DNA from: Candidatus Methanoperedens sp.
GTDB taxonomy: Archaea; Halobacteriota; Methanosarcinia; Methanosarcinales; Methanoperedenaceae
Direction of reading: 5' to 3'
Assembly (NCBI GenBank): GCA_027460585.1
Contig: JAPZAP010000044.1
Location: forward strand, 1-36,751
Length of the DNA stretch: 36,751 bases
In this document: positions 31,699 through 36,751 of the stretch, piece after piece
Position numbering within the stretch: the stretch's first letter is position 1
Layout: every line of letters begins with the position of its first letter
Translations under genes and position numbers: made by a program
Notes under the pieces: model-generated
The model's database searches: none
What the model was told of the DNA's origin: nothing
Seen by the model: only the letters and a program-made list of their open reading frames with translations

Positions 31699-32292
31699 TC
31701 AATCCTTCATAAAATCCTTCATAGCAGGCAATAAACTCGGATCCTCCATAGCAACCTTCCCAATAACCTTAACAACTTTTTCAAGCCTGGTCAGTTTGTC
31801 CTCAAGCTCTTTATTCTTCGCGCCTAATGCCTGGTTCTCAACTACCAGGCCTTTAATAGACTCGTTCATTTCATTGGTAATTTCTTTCTTTATTGCCTCT
31901 ACGGATTGATTCTGAGCTAAAGTTATGTGGTGTTCATTCTTCTGGTAATACTCAGCCATTTGAGCCTTTGTATATCGCCTGTAGGCTTCTGTTAGATATC
32001 CTTCATGCCCCATCAAAGCCTCTACGATATCCACAGGACAACCCAGGGCCAACTGCGATCTAAAGAACTTCCTCAACTGATGCATCCTTAATTGCTTTCG
32101 GTTCGTTCCCTTGTCAACTGAAAGCAACCCGGAATTGACCAGGGCATTATTCCACATCTGTTCTGCTGTGCCTTGCGTGAACGGAAAAACCCTATCATCT
32201 TTCACCATTTTGGTTTTAGCAATACCATTATCCACTAACCCCCTATTTTTATTAGCAGCTGCCTTAGATAATTTTCTCTGACTTTTAACCAT
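31699..32292 (-). pseudogene. Tyrosine recombinase, C-terminal part after frameshift
   Basis: This frame carries the second half of the catalytic domain: H-Q-L-R-K-F-F (the HxxR box), MGHEGYLTEAYRRYTKAQ (the box with the third His-equivalent and the tyrosine nucleophile in Y-R-R-Y), then a Glu/Lys-rich coiled-coil tail (about 125-180). It has its own ATG at 32292 inside the overlap with the first part, but no convincing ribosome site. Together with 32235-32894 it gives one recombinase of about 380 aa, lacking one base in the overlap (see the other part). Confidence 0.8.
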
Positions 32293-32894
32293 TCGGTTAA
32301 GGCTTCTACAGCTTCACCGCTGACATATACCAGTCTTTGCTCCCCTGTCTTGGTGTATTCTCCCCTTACTGTAATAGCCGCGGGTTTTGCTTTCAAATCT
32401 ACATTATCAAGTGTGATCTGCAAAGCCTCACCTATTCTCATACCACTGGAAGCCAATGTAAGGATAAGTGACCTTCCTTTGATATCGGTATGCTGAAGGA
32501 CTTTATTTATTGCTTCGATATCAAGGTCTTTCTCAATCGTTCTGGCACTTCCTTTAGGCAGCTTCAATCGGATCGTTTTAAGCTGCCTCACTGTCAACTC
32601 AACCCCGTTATACCCTAAATATTCCTTAACCCCTGCCATATATGATTTTGCACTCATCGGAGGTTTAGTATGAAGAGATGCAGCGAACCGTATCAAATCA
32701 TCTGCATAATCCCTTTTCTCACTGAAATATTGTTTAGCAAGCGTCTCAAATCCTGCCATTTCGCTTTTTGTGGCCTTTACACCATCTCTATGGCTTCCAT
32801 AAATAAACTCCAGGAATGCATGAATTCCGGCTCTATAAACAAGTTTGCTGTTCCTTTTGGGGTACAGTTCTAAAAATTCGCTTAAGGACTTCAT
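32235..32894 (-). pseudogene. Tyrosine recombinase, N-terminal part before frameshift
   Basis: A 219-aa frame starting with ATG at 32894. Residues 1-100 form the helical core/arm-binding domain. The catalytic domain starts with the first Arg box SSGMRIGEALQITLDNVDL and the Lys strand (YTKTGEQRLVYV). After ENYL the frame leaves the family pattern, reads LRQLLIKIGG and stops. The other frame continues KAAANKNRGLVDN. One missing base in ATAAAAATA or in the adjacent GGGGG would restore a single gene. It sits 62 bases inside the right attachment repeat. It integrated the element; whether it is active now depends on whether the shift is real. Confidence 0.8.
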
Positions 32895-32956
32895 AAGACA
32901 TTATTTGTTTTTAATATCTTAAATAATTAACTACATTTTTCTATTGTTAGCAGCAT

Positions 32957-32972
32957 ATTACCGACGTTTAAT
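32957..32972 (+). repeat. Right attachment-site repeat (attR core)
   Basis: ATTACCGACGTTTAAT, directly preceded on the element side by TTGTTAGCAGCATATT (32944-32959, overlapping by three bases). It lies 6 bases downstream of the GNAT gene stop codon, so integration spared that gene. Confidence 0.6.
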
Positions 32973-32978
32973 CATTAC

Positions 32979-33428
32979 TTATATCTTTGCTTTTTGCCTT
33001 GGCACTATTTCAAGTTTCATCATCGTTTGCCTGCATATATCAAATTTATCGCATAATTCGCAATCTTTCCAGATGACTTTTTTCTCTTTATCCGGAAGTC
33101 TCACAAATCCTTTCTTCTCAAAGAAAACAGGTGAAGTGGTGCGAAGATAAATAACATCCGTCAACTCTTTTGAACGTTCCAGAATAGCCTCCACAAGCTT
33201 TGAACCTATGCCCTTATTGCGATAAGCCGGAAGCACTGCTATGGAACGTAATTCTACAATAGTCCCGATATCGAGACAGGCACAGCCCAGGGTTTTATTA
33301 TTATTTTGCGCAACAATGAATTCCGGCAGGTTCTTCTCAACATTATCGGTATCAAGGAAAAAAAAAGAAAGGATCGTTTTTATATCTTTTATATCCGCTT
33401 CTGTTGCCTTTCTTATCTTTATATCCAT
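32979..33428 (-). CDS. GNAT N-acetyltransferase (ArgA-like)
   Basis: A 149-aa single GNAT domain. The acetyl-CoA binding motif is visible as VLPAYRNKGIGSKLVEAIL (Q/RxxGxG/A type), preceded by the strand VELRSIAV. The short C-terminal Cys motif CELCDKFDIC resembles that of archaeal N-acetylglutamate synthase-like enzymes. The likely substrate is glutamate or a related amine, but I cannot prove it. It is the last gene of the nfeD-SPFH-GNAT run, 8 bases after the SPFH stop. The element inserted just beyond its stop codon. Confidence 0.88.
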   Translation of the reverse strand: MDIKIRKATEADIKDIKTILSFFFLDTDNVEKNLPEFIVAQNNNKTLGCACLDIGTIVELRSIAVLPAYRNKGIGSKLVEAILERSKELTDVIYLRTTSPVFFEKKGFVRLPDKEKKVIWKDCELCDKFDICRQTMMKLEIVPRQKAKI

Positions 33429-33436
33429 TCAGTTTC

Positions 33437-34537
33437 TTACTTTTTCTTTTTCGGAAGTTCAGGCACTTCAGAACTCTTGATCTTCTCGGCCTGTTTCAGG
33501 CTCTCTTCGGTTTCACGAGCCATCTCCTTCTCGATACTTTGAAGCTCCTGCCTTAACTCCTCCGGCCTTGGGATCCTTCCAAGCACTTCATCTGCTGTAC
33601 CGACGATCTTTTCTGTGTCCATGGGAGAACCTATTTCCGGTATCTTCTCGGATGCTCCAAGATATTTCGCAGCCTGCTCGATCATCTTTGAGAACTCCAT
33701 CGGGAAGATGATCTTGGTTGCCTGGCCATTCGCCACATTTTTCATCATGTCCAAAGTCAGAACGGTCAGGGCTTTTTTATCAAGAGGGACCGAGCCAACC
33801 GAAAGGATCCTTAATCCCTGGGCTTCTCCCTGTGCCCTCAATATCTGTGAAACCCTGTCTCCTTCTGCCTCCAGGATTTTTGACTGTCTTGCACCTTCTG
33901 CATTCAATATCAATGCCTGCTTGGAACCTTCCGCCGATAGGATCGCAGCTTTCTTCTGGCCGTCCGCAAGTAAAATGGCAGCTCTTCGCTTCCTTTCTGC
34001 CGAAGTCTGTTCTTCCATTGCGCCTTTTACAGTGCCAACAGGGTCAACCTCCCTTATCTCAACAGCCTCGACTTTGACACCCCATGCATCGGTTGAATGG
34101 TCAAGAATATCACGCAGTTTTGTGTTAATAAAATCACGATTATACAGGATCTCATCAAGTTCCATATCACCAACAACGCTTCGAAGCGTAGTCTGGGCAA
34201 GGGATAATACAGCAACATGATAATTCACGACTTCAAAATATGCTTTTCCGGGATCTATGACCCTGATATAAACAATGGCGTCAACATTGGTGGGAGAGTT
34301 ATCTTTAGTAATTACTTCCTGGCGCGGTACGTCAAGGACCTGCGTCCTGAGATCAAGCCTGATAACTTCGCTTATGAGCGGATAAACCCAGTTAAAACCC
34401 GGATTTAATCGTTTCCGATATTGCCCAAGTACTATCCATAAAGCCTGTTCATAAGGCTGGATGATCGCAACCCCTGAGATGAACAATACCAAAATCGCTA
34501 CTGCGATAAATATCGCGATGAACAATTCATATGCCAT
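33437..34537 (-). CDS. SPFH/stomatin-like membrane protein
   Basis: A 366-aa protein. One N-terminal transmembrane helix (about 4-26), an SPFH/Band 7 domain (about 28-190: GLxW-type QPYEQALWIVLGQYRKRLNP, PRQEVITKDNSPTNVDAIVY, VVGDMELDEILYNR), then a long Ala/Glu-rich helical region with the stomatin repeat A-E-G-x-K/R (about 190-245), and a charged, coiled-coil C-terminal extension ending PKKKK. Stomatins assemble as cages at the membrane and organise membrane proteins or proteases. The gene starts one base after the NfeD stop, the standard stomatin-NfeD partnership. Confidence 0.94.
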   Translation of the reverse strand: MAYELFIAIFIAVAILVLFISGVAIIQPYEQALWIVLGQYRKRLNPGFNWVYPLISEVIRLDLRTQVLDVPRQEVITKDNSPTNVDAIVYIRVIDPGKAYFEVVNYHVAVLSLAQTTLRSVVGDMELDEILYNRDFINTKLRDILDHSTDAWGVKVEAVEIREVDPVGTVKGAMEEQTSAERKRRAAILLADGQKKAAILSAEGSKQALILNAEGARQSKILEAEGDRVSQILRAQGEAQGLRILSVGSVPLDKKALTVLTLDMMKNVANGQATKIIFPMEFSKMIEQAAKYLGASEKIPEIGSPMDTEKIVGTADEVLGRIPRPEELRQELQSIEKEMARETEESLKQAEKIKSSEVPELPKKKK

Positions 34538-34538
34538 T

Positions 34539-34976
34539 TTAAATCTCCTTTACTTTTATATGAACACCTTCGGAATTGATTATTATTACTTTTTTCCCCT
34601 CGTCAATAATGCTATCCGCAGTCGCACTCCATATCTTGTTATCGATGTTCACTTTTCCTGATATTGAATCCGGGGTGACTTTCCTGACAACCACTCCTTC
34701 CTTGCCTGCAAGGTTGTCCATACTTGTCGAAAGAGGTTTCTGTCCCGGCGCCATTTTCCTGTAAAATGTTATTGTCAGGATACTGGAAACAAGCGCTGTC
34801 ACAACAATTATTACCGGTGCATAATTCTGTGCGACATCCGGGATCAAAAGTGTGACAACTCCTAAGACTATCAATGTAGTTCCGGGAACCGCAACAAAAA
34901 AACCAGGCTGCGCAGCTTCTAAGATAAGAAGCCCTATGCCGACAATTATCATTAACCAACCAACATCCAATTCCAT
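34539..34976 (-). CDS. nfeD: NfeD-like membrane protein (short form)
   Basis: A 145-aa short NfeD (no protease domain). Three hydrophobic segments (about 6-23, 28-46 and 52-70) and a C-terminal OB-like domain (GKEGVVVRKVTPDSISGKVN, then W-S-A-T-A-D-S-I-I, G-K-K-V-I-I-I). Short NfeD proteins bind the SPFH/stomatin partner, encoded here one base downstream. First gene of the operon. The promoter region lies before 34976, divergent from the HD gene. Confidence 0.92.
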   Translation of the reverse strand: MELDVGWLMIIVGIGLLILEAAQPGFFVAVPGTTLIVLGVVTLLIPDVAQNYAPVIIVVTALVSSILTITFYRKMAPGQKPLSTSMDNLAGKEGVVVRKVTPDSISGKVNIDNKIWSATADSIIDEGKKVIIINSEGVHIKVKEI

Positions 34977-35036
34977 AGACTTGAAGATAGTTCCTTATAG
35001 TATATATTTGTTTATGAGTATATCAAATAAGAACTT

Positions 35037-36221
35037 ATGAAAGTTATCCGTGATCCAATACATGATTATATTGAACTTGACGAACTGGCGCTTGCGCTTA
35101 TAGAAACCCCGCAGGTGCAGAGACTTCGAAGGATAAGGCAGCTTGGATTCTCGAATCTTGTTTATCCGGGCGCGAACCATACGCGTTTTGAACATTCACT
35201 TGGCGTATATCATCTTGCAAAACATCTTGTTAAACAGGTGGATGAACAACAGCGAAATGAACTGCTTGCTGCGGCGCTCCTTCACGATATCGGCCACGGC
35301 CCGTTTTCACATGCTACTGAAGATCTGATCATGCGTTACACAAGGAAAAGCCATGAAGATATTGAAGAATTCTTACGAAAGGGTGAAATATCCGATATAC
35401 TCAAGGATTATTCTTTATCACCTTCAACCATCGCAGCGCATATCAGGGGAGAGACCGATCATGGGCAGATCATTCACAGTGAGATAGATGTGGACAGGAT
35501 GGATTACCTTATGCGGGATGCCCATTATACAGGTGTGGCTTTTGGCCTGATTGACCATGTCAGGTTGATCCATGAACTGAAGTTCAATGAAAACAGGCTC
35601 GTGCTTAATATCGGGGGGCTGCAAGCCGCCGAGTCACTGCTTGTTTCAAGATTCCTTATGCACCCCACTGTATATTTCCATCATGTCAGCAGGATCGCGG
35701 AATCAATGTGTGAAAATGCAGCGCAATATATGATCGATGGCGGCCTTGACCCCAAATTATTACGCCGGATGGATGATTGCACTTTTATGATGGAAATGAA
35801 AAAGACAGGTGGCTATGCATCAGAAATAGCTGAAAGACTTGATAACAGGCGGCTTTTCAAGCGGGCGTTATATACTGGTTTTGACTCGGTGAATATTGAT
35901 GTCATACAACTTAGAAAAAATAAGAAGAGAGTTGAAAATGAAATCGCAGAAAGGGCGGGGATCGATCCCGGATTTGTGCTTGTGGACATTCCTGAAAAAC
36001 CCGATATTGTGGAGATGAAAGCCCAGGTCATGGTAAATGGCAAAATGATATCCCTCGATAAAGCATCAAATCTGGTAGCATCACTTGAAAAAGCACAGCT
36101 TGACAACTGGAGATTGGGAGTTTTCACACCCGCAGAATCCAGGGAAAAAGTTGGGATTGTCGCAAGGGAATTTTTTGAAGTGAAAAAAGATACAAGACAA
36201 TTCAAATTGACCGAGATTTAA
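35037..36221 (+). CDS. HD-domain phosphohydrolase (dNTPase-like)
   Basis: A 394-aa HD-superfamily protein. Metal ligands are H-x-x-x-R-F-E-H (around His53), the HD pair His83-Asp84 in LLHDIGHGPF, and the distal Asp in SEIDVDRMDYLMRDA. The opening IRDPIHDYIEL and the order of motifs match the SAMHD1/dGTPase-related HD proteins common in archaea, whose substrates are often deoxynucleoside triphosphates. The C-terminal 150 residues are an alpha/beta region. Expressed from its own AT-rich promoter, divergent from nfeD, and overlapping by 20 bases the convergent cofE end. Confidence 0.92.
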   Translation: MKVIRDPIHDYIELDELALALIETPQVQRLRRIRQLGFSNLVYPGANHTRFEHSLGVYHLAKHLVKQVDEQQRNELLAAALLHDIGHGPFSHATEDLIMRYTRKSHEDIEEFLRKGEISDILKDYSLSPSTIAAHIRGETDHGQIIHSEIDVDRMDYLMRDAHYTGVAFGLIDHVRLIHELKFNENRLVLNIGGLQAAESLLVSRFLMHPTVYFHHVSRIAESMCENAAQYMIDGGLDPKLLRRMDDCTFMMEMKKTGGYASEIAERLDNRRLFKRALYTGFDSVNIDVIQLRKNKKRVENEIAERAGIDPGFVLVDIPEKPDIVEMKAQVMVNGKMISLDKASNLVASLEKAQLDNWRLGVFTPAESREKVGIVAREFFEVKKDTRQFKLTEI

Positions 36222-36751
36222 GAATTGCACTGCGTATGACGTCTTCTTTTTCTGGCCTGAATAAATCCTCTATCCCATAAGATTCATCATACATTCCCAG
36301 GCCGCGTAAAATTACGATCGGAGTGCCGCCATCCCCTTCTCCCATGAGTACATTTGCAAATCCTGCTATTTCATCAATGACAGCTTCGTTCTTGACTTCA
36401 AGTACTCGCCCGAAAAGGTCTTTTGTACCCCGCCAGTCCCTCAGTGGTTTTATTCCCGCGCATCCCAGGGCTGCGCCTGTTTGCCCGATACGAAAAGCTC
36501 TGCCATTTGTATCTGTGATGATGACGCTGACTGTTTTCCCAGAATATTGAAGTATTTTCTTCTTTAATTCCAGGGCACTTTTATCCGGGTCTTGCGGAAG
36601 AAGTACTATATTATTTGAGCCTTCAACATTGGAATGATCAATGCCTGCATTTACGCAGATGCTGCCATTGCGTATCCGGACAAGAAGAAATGGAAATTCA
36701 AGCAACACTTCAGTGCTCTGATCAAGCACAGCCTGGACAAATCCCGGTTCA
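36202..36751 (-). CDS. cofE: Coenzyme F420:L-glutamate ligase, 5' end outside window
   Basis: It adds glutamates to F420-0 with GTP. The open frame continues to the window edge; the residues before the GTG at 36729 read E-P-G-F-V-Q-A and match the family (LVQ..L-D-E-S), so that GTG is internal. Visible motifs are ICVNAGIDHSNVEGSN, VSVIITDTNGRAFRIGQTG and ALGCAGIKPLRDWRGTKDLFGR, typical of CofE. The N-terminal part of the enzyme, about 70-80 residues, is missing. It marks an F420-using organism, consistent with a methanogen-related archaeon. Confidence 0.93.
   Translation of the reverse strand, partial: EPGFVQAVLDQSTEVLLEFPFLLVRIRNGSICVNAGIDHSNVEGSNNIVLLPQDPDKSALELKKKILQYSGKTVSVIITDTNGRAFRIGQTGAALGCAGIKPLRDWRGTKDLFGRVLEVKNEAVIDEIAGFANVLMGEGDGGTPIVILRGLGMYDESYGIEDLFRPEKEDVIRSAILKSRSI

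Larger units (their letters stand above)
25647..32972. mobile_element. Integrated plasmid- or virus-like element, about 7.3 kb
   Basis: Boundaries are proposed from the direct repeats ATTAACGACGTTTAAT (25647-25662) and ATTACCGACGTTTAAT (32957-32972), 15 of 16 identical with an exact 11-base core CGACGTTTAAT. A tyrosine recombinase lies just inside the right end. Everything between is of accessory character: HUH Rep, PriL-like protein, RHH, AbrB and zinc-finger proteins, and small membrane proteins. Outside are ordinary host genes, aksA on the left and the GNAT/SPFH/NfeD operon on the right, which would be direct neighbours on the same strand once the element is removed. Whether it is a plasmid or a virus cannot be decided from sequence: no capsid, spike or packaging ATPase was recognised. 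Confidence 0.75.

Noticed and set aside
32235-32292. Programmed -1 frameshift in the recombinase
   Set aside because: No canonical slippery heptamer in the required frame; a lost base in a homopolymer explains it more simply. Not excluded.
25647-32972. Classification of the element as a pleolipovirus
   Set aside because: Size, Rep type and small membrane proteins would fit, but no spike protein or NTPase hallmark gene was recognised.
1-36751. CRISPR array
   Set aside because: No series of identical repeats with regular unique spacers was seen; the repeats found are short, degenerate or two-copy.

Overview
The window is archaeal chromosome. It carries an archaeal-type SecY, the coenzyme F420 ligase CofE, a homocitrate synthase of the coenzyme B (AksA) type, an archaeal HMG-CoA synthase/thiolase/DUF35 set, FtsZ, an NfeD/SPFH pair and a MASE3/multi-PAS/HisKA_2 sensor kinase. 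Together these suggest a methanogen-related archaeon of the Methanosarcinales. Candidatus Methanoperedens (ANME-2d) is my best guess, but this is inference from gene content and no marker here proves it.

Layout. 1-2452: the end of secY and a SAM-hydroxide adenosyltransferase. 2468-4449: a gene-free stretch with a GC-rich, hairpin-rich core, then an AT-rich two-gene unit (a large unknown protein plus a HicA-like toxin) next to a tRNA-Arg(UCG). 4676-6945: an FtsZ whose tail is a proline-rich linker and a transmembrane helix, a metallo-beta-lactamase-fold hydrolase, and a small protein with the same proline-rich-plus-tail-anchor layout. 7060-8475: an Fe-S protein divergent from an Lrp-like regulator with a Cys-rich tail. 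8667-12436: a sensor kinase and response regulator. 12528-15205: ornithine decarboxylase plus homospermidine synthase, a likely acquired polyamine route. 15409-16653: a homoaconitase/isopropylmalate dehydratase large subunit. 16726-20181: an XRE regulator, HMG-CoA synthase, thiolase and DUF35 protein, the entry to mevalonate and archaeal lipids. 20744-23235: DUF166 protein, malic enzyme and rhomboid protease in a tight run. 23605-24054: a small membrane protein and a membrane-anchored HTH protein, bracketed by inverted copies of a dispersed repeat. 24476-25633: aksA. 32979-36751: the nfeD-SPFH-GNAT operon, an HD phosphohydrolase and the start of cofE.

Between aksA and the GNAT gene lies the most interesting part: an integrated element of about 7.3 kb (25647-32972). 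It is bounded by 16-bp near-identical direct repeats (15/16). Beside each, on the element side, is a copy of TTGTTARCARCATATT, as expected for the arms of an attP. A tyrosine recombinase gene, now split by a frameshift, lies just inside the right end. The element encodes an HUH rolling-circle Rep, a stand-alone protein resembling the iron-sulfur C-terminal domain of archaeal primase large subunit (PriL), small zinc-finger, RHH and AbrB-like DNA-binding proteins, and a series of small membrane proteins in start-stop-overlapping operons. It also carries paired GTATAC inverted repeats, a 13-bp hairpin, 19-bp direct repeats and GGTATT/AATACC operator-like sites. It may be a small plasmid or a membrane-vesicle-type virus; I see no capsid, spike or packaging ATPase that I recognise, so I leave this open.

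Dispersed repeats related to AATCCGTG/CACGGATT and ACCACAGAG occur in several intergenic stretches.
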